This document shows positions 1 through 8,081 of a stretch of DNA of 36,775 nt, one piece after another. Origin of the DNA: MED-G82 sp964342675 (GTDB lineage Bacteria; Pseudomonadota; Gammaproteobacteria; Magnimaribacterales; D2472); NCBI GenBank assembly GCA_964342675.1, contig CAYFFR010000013.1:1-36775 (forward strand), written 5' to 3'. The position numbers and the translations under genes were made by a program. Each line of letters begins with the position of its first letter. Position 1 is the stretch's first letter. The notes under the pieces were generated by a model that saw nothing but the letters and a program-made list of their open reading frames with translations, made no database searches and was not told the DNA's origin.

Positions 1-732
1 AAGGGTGTTTTAGAGGTTGCTGGGCTTCCAGGTAAGCTGGCAGATTGCCAAGAGAAAGACCCAAAAAAATCTGAAGTTTATTTGGTTGAGGGTGACTCTG
101 CAGGTGGCTCTGCTAAGCAGGGCAGAAACAGGCAAAACCAAGCAATACTACCTCTAAAGGGCAAAATATTAAATGTTGAAAAAGCTAGAATAGATAAAGT
201 TTTATCATCAGCAGAAATTGGAACAATTATAACCGCGCTTGGATGCGGGATTGGTAGGGATGATTTTAATATAGATACCCTAAGGTACCATAGCATTATT
301 ATCATGACTGATGCTGATGTAGATGGGTCGCATATAAGGACTCTTTTATTGACCTTTTTATATAGGCAAATGTTTGATGTGATTAAAAGGGGGCACGTCT
401 TCATTGCCATGCCGCCACTATATAAAATTTCTAAGGGTAAAAAAGAGCTTTATGCGTCCAATGAAAAGGAAAAAGAAGACTTCTTGAAAGAGCTTTCAAA
501 GACTGGTAAGAAAGGCATTGACGTTCAAAGGTATAAGGGTCTTGGTGAAATGAACCCAGATCAGCTATGGAAAACAACCATGGACCCAGAAAACAGAAGA
601 ATGATGCAGGTTACCATAAATGATGCAAAAGAAGCAGATGACGCATTTGAGGTTTTAATGGGAGACCATGTAGAGCCCAGAAGAGAGTTTATAGATAAGA
701 ATGCCCTGTCTGTAGCTAATTTAGATATATAA
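1..732 (+). CDS. gyrB: DNA gyrase subunit B, C-terminal part (5' end outside window)
   Basis: GyrB is the ATPase and TOPRIM subunit of DNA gyrase, which introduces negative supercoils. The reading frame is open from base 1, so the N-terminal ATPase and transducer domains lie upstream of the window; 243 codons are visible. The TOPRIM signatures EGDSAGG (visible residues 30-36) and DADVDGSH are present, as are the QRYKGLGEMN segment and a C-terminus EPRREFIDKNAL...ANLDI typical of GyrB. ParE is excluded by the GRNRQNQAILPLKGKILNVEKA-type core and by this C-terminus. Only about 35 residues separate PPLYK from QRYKGLGEMN. E. coli GyrB carries an insert of roughly 170 residues there, so this is a short-form GyrB. 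Its stop directly abuts the stop of the convergent plsC gene. Confidence 0.96.
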   Translation, partial: KGVLEVAGLPGKLADCQEKDPKKSEVYLVEGDSAGGSAKQGRNRQNQAILPLKGKILNVEKARIDKVLSSAEIGTIITALGCGIGRDDFNIDTLRYHSIIIMTDADVDGSHIRTLLLTFLYRQMFDVIKRGHVFIAMPPLYKISKGKKELYASNEKEKEDFLKELSKTGKKGIDVQRYKGLGEMNPDQLWKTTMDPENRRMMQVTINDAKEADDAFEVLMGDHVEPRREFIDKNALSVANLDI

Positions 733-1437
733 TCACATATCATTATAGGTTTCTGCAAACCAACTATAAGTTTTATAAGTTAAGTCTTTAGAGGTTGAGC
801 CTTTTATCTGCTTTCCAATCTTAATTTTAATAGTGCCTGGTAGTTTTAAAAATGATTTATTTACCCAAAAACGACCAGAATTATGACATATTGGCACAAC
901 AGGAGCCCCTGACTCAATAGATAGCTTAGAGAAGCTAGAGCTAAACTTTTGTATGCCAGCATCTGGATTGCCCCTAGTGCCCTCAGGAAAGATAATAACT
1001 GAGAAATTATTTTGTAGTTTTTCAGCCCCTTTCTTTAAAACCCTCTTTAAACTTTTTAATTTTCTACTTCTATTAAGGGTTATAGGCCTTAATGCTGCTA
1101 AACCCCAGCCAAAAAAAGGTATTAATAAAAGCTCTCTCTTGATGATGCTAGTACTTGGTATTTTGAGTGTTTGAAGAAATAATGACTCCCATATACCTTG
1201 GTGATTTGAAACCAATATACAGCCATTATCTGGTATATTCTCTCTGCCTTCTACCACCCACCTAATTCCACAAACCATTTTTAGGACATGCATCATTGAC
1301 AATATCCAGAATGAGCTAATTTTTTGTATGGTTTTAGTATTAATAATTGGATAGAGAGCAATAACAACCAGAGACACAACAATTAAAGAAGTATAAAATA
1401 CAAGGTAGAATATAAATGACCTCATGTATATAAACAT
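733..1437 (-). CDS. plsC: PlsC-like 1-acyl-glycerol-3-phosphate acyltransferase
   Basis: This is a membrane-bound lysophospholipid acyltransferase of 234 residues, predicted to acylate lysophosphatidic acid at the inner membrane to give phosphatidic acid. A hydrophobic N-terminal segment (about residues 8-30) is followed by the catalytic block NHQGIWE, with His79 and Glu84, and the acceptor-binding motif FPEGTRG at 150-156. The charge-relay residue is Glu (HX4E) instead of the commoner Asp, as in some proteobacterial AGPAT branches. The start is the ATG at 1437; an in-frame ATG four codons later is an alternative. It follows the glycyl-tRNA synthetase gene by 8 nt on the same strand, so the two are probably co-transcribed. 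A PlsC-like gene next to gyrB also occurs in Pseudomonas. Family assignment is firm; exact acyl acceptor is inferred. Confidence 0.88.
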   Translation of the reverse strand: MFIYMRSFIFYLVFYTSLIVVSLVVIALYPIINTKTIQKISSFWILSMMHVLKMVCGIRWVVEGRENIPDNGCILVSNHQGIWESLFLQTLKIPSTSIIKRELLLIPFFGWGLAALRPITLNRSRKLKSLKRVLKKGAEKLQNNFSVIIFPEGTRGNPDAGIQKFSSSFSKLSIESGAPVVPICHNSGRFWVNKSFLKLPGTIKIKIGKQIKGSTSKDLTYKTYSWFAETYNDM

Positions 1438-1445
1438 ATGTCTAC

Positions 1446-2795
1446 TTAATTAAACAAATGTTCATTAATTCCATCTATACCCACTACTTTTTGCTCCATA
1501 GTGTCTCGATCTCTAATGGTTACTGTTGACTTTTCAATAGAGTCATAGTCTATTGTGATGCATCGAGGAGTGCCTATTTCATCGTGTCTCCTGTAACTTT
1601 TTCCTATATTTCCTGTATTCTCAAGCACAACCCTCCCTTTTAAGCGCTCTTGTAGCAAACTTTTAACTTCAACAGCTAAATCAACCAGTTGAGCATCATT
1701 CTTTTTTAAAGGAATAACCGCAGCTTTAATTGGAGATAAGTGATTTTTTAGCCTAAGAACCGTTCTTGTTTTGCCATCACCTAAATCCTCTACAGCATAG
1801 GCCTCATTAAGAATAGCAAGGAAAGCTCTATCTACTCCCGCAGAAGGCTCTATTACATATGGAACAAACCACTCTTTAGACTCAATATCCTGAATAGCTA
1901 GCTTTGAGTTTGATTCTTTATTTTGTAGTGTTTTAGATTGAATTTTTAAAGTATTTTGATTTTTGCTATGTGATCCAAGATCAAAATCAGTTCTATTGGC
2001 TATGCCCTCTAACTCTTCAATGCCGTGTGGAAATCTATACATAATGTCGAGAGTGCTTTTAGAGTAATGAGATAGATCTTCCTCAGGAACATCATAAATT
2101 TCTAAGCTATCTTTTGATACTCCTTGTTCTTCCCACCAAGCAAGTCTATTTTCTAACCAATACTTATGCCACTTTTCATCTTCACCTGGCTTAACAAAAA
2201 ACTCTAACTCCATTTGCTCAAACTCTCTTATTCTAAAAATAAAATTCCTAGGTGTTATTTCATTTCTAAATGCCTTTCCAATTTGTGCTACACCAAAAGG
2301 TAAATGCTTGTTGGTTGAATCAAGAATATTTTTAAAATTAGCAAAAATTTGTTGAGCTGTCTCAGGCCTTAAATAAGCAAAGTTTTTACCATCATCAACC
2401 GGCCCAATTTGTGTCTTAAACATTAAATTAAATGGTCGAGGATCAGTTAGCGATTTAGATCCACAAAGTGGGCACTTACTATCATTTATATGATCATTTC
2501 TAAAGCGACCTTTGCATTCCTTACAATCAACCAATGGGTCTGTAAACGTGCTTTCATGTCCCGAGTATTTTAATACTTTGGGATTGGTTAATATTGATGC
2601 ATCTAAGCCCTCAACATCATCTCTTTTATATATCATCGAATCCCACCAAGACGCCTTTATATTGTTCTTTAACTCAACCCCTATTGGCCCATAATCATAT
2701 GTTCCTTGAAGACCGCCATATATTTCACTTGATTGAAAAATAAAACCCCTTCTCTTGCATAGGGAGACCAATTCATCCATTGATTTTGCTGTCAT
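1446..2795 (-). CDS. glyQS: Glycyl-tRNA synthetase, single-chain (alpha2) type
   Basis: This enzyme charges tRNA-Gly with glycine. The 449-residue protein aligns by eye along its whole length with the Thermus-type homodimeric class II GlyRS: DELVSLCKRRGFIFQSSEIY at the N-terminus, four cysteines (91, 94, 108, 111) forming a likely zinc knuckle, class II motif 2 around residues 176-196 (FRNEITPRNFIFRIREFEQM), and motif 3 in EPSAGVDRAFLA. The C-terminal anticodon-binding domain follows (IKAAVIPLKKND...GNIGKSYRRHDEIGTP). Most gammaproteobacteria instead use an unrelated alpha2beta2 enzyme encoded by glyQ and glyS, and Pseudomonas has that pair at this same place near gyrB. The start is the ATG at 2795, preceded by a CAGG Shine-Dalgarno-like element and a -10 box at 2816-2821. 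Confidence 0.95.
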   Translation of the reverse strand: MTAKSMDELVSLCKRRGFIFQSSEIYGGLQGTYDYGPIGVELKNNIKASWWDSMIYKRDDVEGLDASILTNPKVLKYSGHESTFTDPLVDCKECKGRFRNDHINDSKCPLCGSKSLTDPRPFNLMFKTQIGPVDDGKNFAYLRPETAQQIFANFKNILDSTNKHLPFGVAQIGKAFRNEITPRNFIFRIREFEQMELEFFVKPGEDEKWHKYWLENRLAWWEEQGVSKDSLEIYDVPEEDLSHYSKSTLDIMYRFPHGIEELEGIANRTDFDLGSHSKNQNTLKIQSKTLQNKESNSKLAIQDIESKEWFVPYVIEPSAGVDRAFLAILNEAYAVEDLGDGKTRTVLRLKNHLSPIKAAVIPLKKNDAQLVDLAVEVKSLLQERLKGRVVLENTGNIGKSYRRHDEIGTPRCITIDYDSIEKSTVTIRDRDTMEQKVVGIDGINEHLFN

Positions 2796-2815
2796 AAGAA
2801 TTACCTGAAAATTAA

Positions 2816-2821
2816 ATTATA
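2816..2821 (-). promoter_or_regulatory. -10 box for glyQS-plsC
   Basis: On the minus strand this reads TATAAT, 20 nt upstream of the glyQS ATG. It would give a leader of about 14 nt that contains the CAGG ribosome-binding element. No convincing -35 hexamer is seen 17 nt further upstream, where the divergent promoter lies. Confidence 0.5.
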
Positions 2822-2838
2822 TACTTTAATAAACATTC

Positions 2839-2844
2839 TATAAT
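2839..2844 (+). promoter_or_regulatory. -10 box for the LpxL-like gene, leaderless arrangement
   Basis: A perfect TATAAT ends 5 nt before the ATG at 2850. Transcription starting 6 or 7 nt after the -10 box would begin at or next to the start codon, so the mRNA is predicted to be leaderless. No Shine-Dalgarno element and no clear -35 box are visible. Confidence 0.5.
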
Positions 2845-2849
2845 TGGGT

Positions 2850-3710
2850 ATGCGAATATTATTGCACCTTATTACCCCCTTTAAACTAAAACATGCCAAA
2901 ACAATAATCGAGATATTATGGAAACCAGTTATTCAACATATCTTTAAATTAACATCTGCTTATAAAGTAACCCTTAAGAATTTAAAAACCTCATTCACTG
3001 AAACTAAACATAGCGATCTTGTTAAGCTTTCATCACAAAGCATGATGATAAGCCTAGTTGCTTTTTATGAGACCATATATTCATGGAGCAGAAGTCCTAA
3101 AAAGGTTTCAAGCAATATTTTAAAAGTAAAGAATAGATTTTTGATTAAACATAGGCCCAACAACAAAGGGACAATCCTTTTTTCATTTCATAATAGGAGC
3201 ATTGATATGCTTCTTACTTGGATAATTAACCAGGAACCATGCACCAGCATGTATACAAAGCTTAAGAACGGCTTGTTAAACAAGCATGTAGAAGTTATTA
3301 GGTCTTTCAATGGGTCTAAACCTGTAATAGCTAACATATCGGGCGTTAAAAAGATGCTTCTTGCATTAAATAGGGGTGAGATTGTGAATATAGCATCGGA
3401 CCAGGTAGCTAAAGATGGCATGGGCGTTGAATCAAAATTCTTTAATACAAAATGTTACTCAACATCAATAGTCTCTTCTTTAGCAAGAAAGGTAATCACA
3501 GAACCTATCCTCATATATATTACGTTTGAAAAAAACATTGGCTATACAATAAAAATGAAGCAATCCCACCCAATGATATCTTCTAGGTCAGGACCAGATA
3601 CCATGCATCAAATGTTTGAAGAAGAGATTATTAAGCACCCGGCAGAATATGCATGGGAATATAAGAAGTTTAGAAAAATTAAAGAAAATAAGGATCTATA
3701 TAAATTCTAA
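2850..3710 (+). CDS. LpxL/HtrB-family lipid A acyltransferase-like protein
   Basis: This 286-residue protein belongs to the lysophospholipid/lipid A acyltransferase family (LpxL, LpxM, HtrB), which adds a secondary acyl chain to lipid A at the inner membrane. Evidence is the HX4D motif FHNRSID (His114, Asp119), a hydrophobic N-terminal region, the SDQVAKDGMGVESKFF block that corresponds to the family's DQ...G...FF motif, and the C-terminal PAEYAWEYKKFR that matches the PEQYxWxHRRFK-type ending. The ATG at 2850 is preferred over an in-frame TTG at 2844 because the latter lies inside the -10 box. Pseudomonas has a HtrB-like gene at the equivalent position near glyQ/glyS. It overlaps convergent trkH by 4 nt. 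Which acyl position it serves cannot be read from sequence. Confidence 0.8.
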   Translation: MRILLHLITPFKLKHAKTIIEILWKPVIQHIFKLTSAYKVTLKNLKTSFTETKHSDLVKLSSQSMMISLVAFYETIYSWSRSPKKVSSNILKVKNRFLIKHRPNNKGTILFSFHNRSIDMLLTWIINQEPCTSMYTKLKNGLLNKHVEVIRSFNGSKPVIANISGVKKMLLALNRGEIVNIASDQVAKDGMGVESKFFNTKCYSTSIVSSLARKVITEPILIYITFEKNIGYTIKMKQSHPMISSRSGPDTMHQMFEEEIIKHPAEYAWEYKKFRKIKENKDLYKF

Positions 3711-5143
3711 CGTCTCCAAAAAGCAGGCGTGATCAGGACAAGAAGGGTAAGGATTTCTAACCTACCCAAAATCATTGAAAAACTAAGAATAAGTTTTGTT
3801 GAAGATGGCAATAATGCATAATTTTCAGAAACACCTCCAAGACCAGGGCCCAAGTTGTTTATTGTTGCTCCAACAGCAGAAAAAGCTGTTTCAAAATCTA
3901 AACCAGTTAATAAAACAAGAATAAGCAAGAATAAAAAAGTAATCACATATATTGCTAAAAACCCCCATACTTTATTTGAGACTTCATCAGGCACAACCTT
4001 GTTCCCCATTTTAGTAATAACGACCGCATTTGGATGAATTGTTTTCATTATTACCTTTTTTGCTTGATTTAGAACAATCAACACCCTCCACGACTTAATA
4101 CCGCCACCCACTGACATAGAGCAGGCACCAATAAAGGCACCGATTAAAAGAAGGAATGGTATGTACCCTGGCCAAGCATGGAAAGAATCTGTTTTAAATC
4201 CTGATGTTGTAAGGATAGATACAGACTGGAAAATAATCGGCCTAATCTTATCTGCACCAAAGCTAGGGTAGACAAGAATGCATATCAAACACAACAATAC
4301 AACTATAAAAATAGAAGACATAAAAAACCTGAGCTCATGATCATAAAAATACTTCAAATATTTTTTTCTGTAGAAAACATCGTAATGAAGAGCAAAAGAA
4401 ATTGCCGATAACAACATAAAGAATATACATACAGCCTCTATCCCAAAACTGTTAAAGAATCCAATGCTTTCGTCATGGGTAGAGAAACCACCAATAGATA
4501 CTGTGCTCAATGCATGAGATATAGCATCAAAAAGAGTCATTCCAGCCAAGTAATAAGAAATAAAACATAATACTGTCAGCGATAAATATATTACCCACAA
4601 TGCTTTTGCACTTTCTTTAATTCTTGGAGTAAGTTTTTCAGACGAGCTTGATCCAGGGGACTCCATTTTAAAAAGCTGCCCACCACCAATCCCTAGAGTA
4701 GGCATAATTGCAACCACCAGTATTATTAGCCCCATTCCTCCAACCCATTGAAGCAGTTGTCTATAGAGCAACATAGATTTAGGCAATGATTCAAGGTTAG
4801 ATAGAACAGATGCACCTGTCGTAGTAATTCCGGAGCTTGATTCAAAGAATGCATCTATTGGATGCATCCCAAACCCTAAAAAAGGTATTGCACCCAGTAG
4901 CGTCAGAACAACCCAAAAAAGAGCTGTGATTATAAAACCATCTACGACCTTAAGCTCTAAACCACTATTTCTATTAGTAATCCAAACAAATAAACCCAAT
5001 AGACTTATAGCAATAAAGTAGTAAAGAAATTTAAAAGAAAAACCCTCATTAAAAAGAACACCTATTACAAATGGAGGTAAAAAAATAAAACTGAAAGCAG
5101 TTATCAGCAGACCAAAAAGATTTAATATAGGTTTAGTATTCAA
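3707..5143 (-). CDS. trkH: Trk potassium uptake channel subunit TrkH
   Basis: TrkH is the membrane pore of the Trk system and imports K+ under control of the cytoplasmic TrkA ring. The 478-residue protein has about ten hydrophobic segments and four pore-loop repeats with the expected filter glycines: SSSGITTTGASVL, STVSIGGFSTHD, SILTTSGFKTDSF and NNLGPGLGGV. Length is close to E. coli TrkH (483). The N-terminus (NTKPILNLFGLLITAFSF) fits a TTG start at 5143, 2 nt after the trkA stop, so it is probably translationally coupled to trkA. No better start is visible: the initial residues already match the family's first membrane helix. Its stop overlaps the stop of the convergent acyltransferase gene by 4 nt. 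TrkG-like function is an alternative name, not a different role. Confidence 0.93.
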   Translation of the reverse strand: MNTKPILNLFGLLITAFSFIFLPPFVIGVLFNEGFSFKFLYYFIAISLLGLFVWITNRNSGLELKVVDGFIITALFWVVLTLLGAIPFLGFGMHPIDAFFESSSGITTTGASVLSNLESLPKSMLLYRQLLQWVGGMGLIILVVAIMPTLGIGGGQLFKMESPGSSSSEKLTPRIKESAKALWVIYLSLTVLCFISYYLAGMTLFDAISHALSTVSIGGFSTHDESIGFFNSFGIEAVCIFFMLLSAISFALHYDVFYRKKYLKYFYDHELRFFMSSIFIVVLLCLICILVYPSFGADKIRPIIFQSVSILTTSGFKTDSFHAWPGYIPFLLLIGAFIGACSMSVGGGIKSWRVLIVLNQAKKVIMKTIHPNAVVITKMGNKVVPDEVSNKVWGFLAIYVITFLFLLILVLLTGLDFETAFSAVGATINNLGPGLGGVSENYALLPSSTKLILSFSMILGRLEILTLLVLITPAFWRR

Positions 5144-5145
5144 GT

Positions 5146-6504
5146 CTATTTTGTCTCAAAGAGCTTTTCTATTTGTTCTTTATCAGTTTTTCCGTTAATG
5201 AAAAGGATCAAGTGATCATTTTTTTCAACGGTTAGATTGTCATCAGGGGTCATTATTATATTGTTCCTTACGATAGCACCTAGAACTGTATTTTCTGGCA
5301 AAGGAAGATCTAAATAAGATTCTCCGAATAAATCTTTTGTACATTTATTTTCATGGATTACGCCCTCCAAAGCCTCTACACCTGACATCATTTTAAGCAA
5401 TACCTCTTGTGGCAAGTCTGCCGATGAAAGATGTTGCAGAACCATTGAAACAGTTAGGCGCTGAGGAGACACAGCAAGATCAACAAAACTCTTAGGAAGA
5501 ATATTAATGTAAGAATATCTATTTAGAGTTATTAGTGTCTTTTTAGCTCCAAGTTTTTTAGCAAGAAAGGCAGACATTATATTTGTTTCATCATCATTAG
5601 TTAGCGCACAAAACACATCAATATTTTCAATATTTTCACTTTTAAGGAGCTCTTCATCAGAGCCATTGCCATGCAAAACGATTGATTTATCAAGCTCTTT
5701 AGATAAGCTCTCACACTTAGCGTGCGACACCTCTATTAGCTTAACTTTATAGCTTTTTTCTAAATGCAGGGCTAGAGCCAAACCTATTCTTCCACCACCA
5801 ATAATCATAATTCTTGATGATGAGCTGTCTTGTTCACGCATCTCACTAACAATTTTGTCAATATTTTTCTCTGAGGACAGGAAATAAACTTCATCGTTTT
5901 CTTTTATTACAGTAGAGCCCTCGGGGATGAGCGCTTTTCCCTTTCTGAAGATTGTGGGTATAAACATATTGGTATTAGGAATATCGCTTTTGATGCTTTT
6001 TAGCTCCCTGTTTACAAGACGGCCATCCTTTTTTGCTTTTACAGATACTAATTTAACTAAGCCATTAGCAAAAGACTCTATTTGTTCTGCTCCAGGATGA
6101 TTTATTAAATCAATAATATGCTGTGTTACCTCCAACTCTGGGCTGATAGCAATATCAATCGCATTTTTACCAAAGGAATTAAGCGAGTTAATATAAGAAG
6201 AGTCAGAGAGTCTACAGATTGTCTTTTTTACTCCAAATAAGGACTTTGAAAGCTGACATGCTATTAGGTTAACCTCATCATCATTGGTGACGGCTAGCAA
6301 AATTGAGCTTTCGTTAACACCAGCCCTTTTTAATGTTTTTGGATGTGACCCATGACCACAAGTTATTGCAAGATCATAATCTTCTTGAAGACCTTTAAGC
6401 TTTTCGTTATCAAGATCCACTACACACACATCATAGCTTTGTGACGAAAGACTTTTAGCTATACTTCGACCAACTCGTCCAGCACCCAAAATTAATATGT
6501 TCAT
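5146..6504 (-). CDS. trkA: Trk potassium uptake regulator TrkA
   Basis: TrkA is the peripheral NAD(H)-binding regulator that gates TrkH. The 452-residue protein is a tandem duplication of two RCK units. The first Rossmann motif is at the N-terminus (NILILGAGRVGRSIAKSL) and the second begins near residue 230 (MIIGGGRIGLALALHLE); each is followed by an RCK_C domain, the second ending in LTVEKNDHLILFINGK. Length matches E. coli TrkA (458). The ATG at 6504 directly begins the first Rossmann strand, which fixes the start. It lies 36 nt downstream of fmt and 2 nt upstream of trkH. In E. coli and Pseudomonas the gene rsmB sits between fmt and trkA; it is absent here. Confidence 0.95.
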   Translation of the reverse strand: MNILILGAGRVGRSIAKSLSSQSYDVCVVDLDNEKLKGLQEDYDLAITCGHGSHPKTLKRAGVNESSILLAVTNDDEVNLIACQLSKSLFGVKKTICRLSDSSYINSLNSFGKNAIDIAISPELEVTQHIIDLINHPGAEQIESFANGLVKLVSVKAKKDGRLVNRELKSIKSDIPNTNMFIPTIFRKGKALIPEGSTVIKENDEVYFLSSEKNIDKIVSEMREQDSSSSRIMIIGGGRIGLALALHLEKSYKVKLIEVSHAKCESLSKELDKSIVLHGNGSDEELLKSENIENIDVFCALTNDDETNIMSAFLAKKLGAKKTLITLNRYSYINILPKSFVDLAVSPQRLTVSMVLQHLSSADLPQEVLLKMMSGVEALEGVIHENKCTKDLFGESYLDLPLPENTVLGAIVRNNIIMTPDDNLTVEKNDHLILFINGKTDKEQIEKLFETK

Positions 6505-6540
6505 AGGCGTAAATTAAACCTGTTTTATGCTAATGAAAAG

Positions 6541-7473
6541 CTATTTGAAAAAATTCCTATATGAATTGTATATGTCATTTGACCCAATAATATTCTTGCC
6601 CTGTATTTGTATGTGAGTAATTACTATCATTCCATCACTTGTTTTTACGCACAAACCAAACTTATATACACATAGAGAGTGAGCTTGATTATTAGCTATT
6701 TTACTCTCTTCTTTGCTTAGTTCTTTTAAGCCTTTAATTTTAATAATTTTATTATTAAAGTGAAAAAATACGGTTGGCCACTCTTGAAATGCTCTAAACT
6801 TATTAATGAGTTCCTGATTGGTTAGCTGGTCGAATATAACCAAACCCGACTCTTTAGATATCTTATTTGTATATGTTGCTAAAGCTTCATCTTGCGAAAC
6901 TGGCACAAGCTTTTTATTCATAATATTTTTTAATGTTGGATATAAGTATTGAATGGTTGTTTTAGTGAGCGCAGATTCAAGCATTTCTTTATTATATGAT
7001 TCTATTATGTCAACCTCATGGGAAGAAAATACAGGCCCTTCATCTAAGCCCTCTGTCATTTTCATCATTGATATGCCAGTTACTTTTTTATTTTCAAGAA
7101 GGGCGGCGTGGACCGGAGAAGCACCCCTAAACTCAGGCAATAATGAGAAATGGACATTAATGGGACATATCTTAGGATGATCTAGTAACCACTTAGGAAT
7201 TATTTTTCCATAAGCTACAACAACTAGAAAATCACACTTAGAGGCTTTTAGGATACCGTTCAAAGAGCCGCGATCAAGATTTTCTGGTTTAACTGTTTGA
7301 ATTCCATGCTTTCTGGAGCATAAAGCCACTGGAGACTCTTTCATTAGCCTCCCTCTGCCTGACTTCTTGTCTGGCTGTGTTATAACTAATTTAATATTTA
7401 CATCATCATTAGAGCATAAACTCTCAAGAATGTTGGCAGAGGACCCAGGAGAGCCTGCAAATATTAGATCCAT
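6541..7473 (-). CDS. fmt: Methionyl-tRNA formyltransferase
   Basis: Fmt formylates initiator Met-tRNA using 10-formyltetrahydrofolate. The 310-residue protein shows the N-terminal FAGSPGSSANILE strand-loop, VVVAYGKIIPKWLL, the catalytic region NVHFSLLPEFRGASPVHAALL with its Asn-His and SLLPxxRGAxP signature, and KMTEGLDEGPVF, followed by the smaller C-terminal OB-like domain. Length is as expected (E. coli 315). The start is the ATG at 7473; no clear Shine-Dalgarno sequence precedes it. It is 36 nt downstream of def, the usual partner that removes the formyl group after translation, and 36 nt upstream of trkA, so def-fmt-trkA-trkH looks like one transcription unit. Confidence 0.96.
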   Translation of the reverse strand: MDLIFAGSPGSSANILESLCSNDDVNIKLVITQPDKKSGRGRLMKESPVALCSRKHGIQTVKPENLDRGSLNGILKASKCDFLVVVAYGKIIPKWLLDHPKICPINVHFSLLPEFRGASPVHAALLENKKVTGISMMKMTEGLDEGPVFSSHEVDIIESYNKEMLESALTKTTIQYLYPTLKNIMNKKLVPVSQDEALATYTNKISKESGLVIFDQLTNQELINKFRAFQEWPTVFFHFNNKIIKIKGLKELSKEESKIANNQAHSLCVYKFGLCVKTSDGMIVITHIQIQGKNIIGSNDIYNSYRNFFK

Positions 7474-7509
7474 TTAATATTAAATTTCATTAAAAAACGA
7501 TAAAATCTG

Positions 7510-8013
7510 TTAAATTACGGCTTTTTTAGTTAACTTCTTCTTAATAAGGTTTCTTTTTAAAGGAGATACATAATCAACCATTAATTTGCCCTCAAGATGG
7601 TCTATTTCGTGTTGTATACAAACTGTAACAAGCCCTTCTGGTTCTGCGTTATGCTTATTCCCCTCTACATCTTGCCAGTGAAGATATATCTGATCCGGGC
7701 GCGTAATTTCCTCATTAAAACCAGGCACAGAGAGACAACCTTCAGTAAATGAAAACAAACTTTTGTTGTCTTTAATCTTAAATTCTGGATTTATAAAGAC
7801 CATTGGATCATTTCTTTCTTCTGAAATATCCATTACTATAACTCTTTTGTGAACGTTAACTTGAGATGCTGCTAAACCTATACCGTCTTCATAATACATA
7901 GTCTCTAACATGTCATCTACTAACTTTTTTAGACTTTTGTCGAATTTTATTACTGGTTTTGCAACAGTTCTTAGTCTAGGATCAGGATATATTAGTATTT
8001 TAAGCTTAGACAT
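7510..8013 (-). CDS. def: Peptide deformylase
   Basis: Peptide deformylase removes the N-formyl group from nascent proteins in the cytoplasm. All three family motifs are intact in the 167-residue product: GIGLAASQ at 44-51, EGCLS at 91-95 with the metal-ligand Cys93, and HEIDH at 135-139 with the two metal-binding histidines and the catalytic glutamate. Length is standard (E. coli 169). The ATG at 8013 starts the canonical KILIYPDPRLR strand. It is the first gene of the def-fmt-trkA-trkH run and is divergent from purE across 68 nt. The -10 box 6 nt before the ATG implies a leaderless message. Confidence 0.97.
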   Translation of the reverse strand: MSKLKILIYPDPRLRTVAKPVIKFDKSLKKLVDDMLETMYYEDGIGLAASQVNVHKRVIVMDISEERNDPMVFINPEFKIKDNKSLFSFTEGCLSVPGFNEEITRPDQIYLHWQDVEGNKHNAEPEGLVTVCIQHEIDHLEGKLMVDYVSPLKRNLIKKKLTKKAVI

Positions 8014-8019
8014 GTGGAT

Positions 8020-8025
8020 ATTATA
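8020..8025 (-). promoter_or_regulatory. -10 box for def operon, leaderless arrangement
   Basis: On the minus strand this is a perfect TATAAT, followed by only ATCCAC and then the def ATG. A transcription start 7 nt after the box coincides with the A of the start codon. No Shine-Dalgarno element is present. The flanks (GCATATAATATCC) nearly repeat the cytochrome c4 promoter core at 28811. Confidence 0.55.
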
Positions 8026-8036
8026 TGCCGTTTAAT

Positions 8037-8042
8037 TATAAT
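8037..8042 (+). promoter_or_regulatory. -10 box for purE operon
   Basis: A perfect TATAAT lies 39 nt before the purE ATG and would give a leader of about 33 nt that contains an AAGGA ribosome-binding site. This is a conventional arrangement, in contrast to the divergent def promoter 11 nt away. The -35 region is not recognisable. Confidence 0.5.
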
Positions 8043-8081
8043 CTGAACATATTAAACAAGTAATTATTTTAAGGATTCAAT

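Noticed and set aside
78..410. Minus-strand 110-residue open frame under gyrB
   Set aside because: It is fully antisense to conserved gyrB codons and shows no recognisable domain.
1..732. ParE instead of GyrB for the first gene
   Set aside because: The missing insert resembles ParE, but the core sequence and the NALSVANLDI C-terminus match GyrB.
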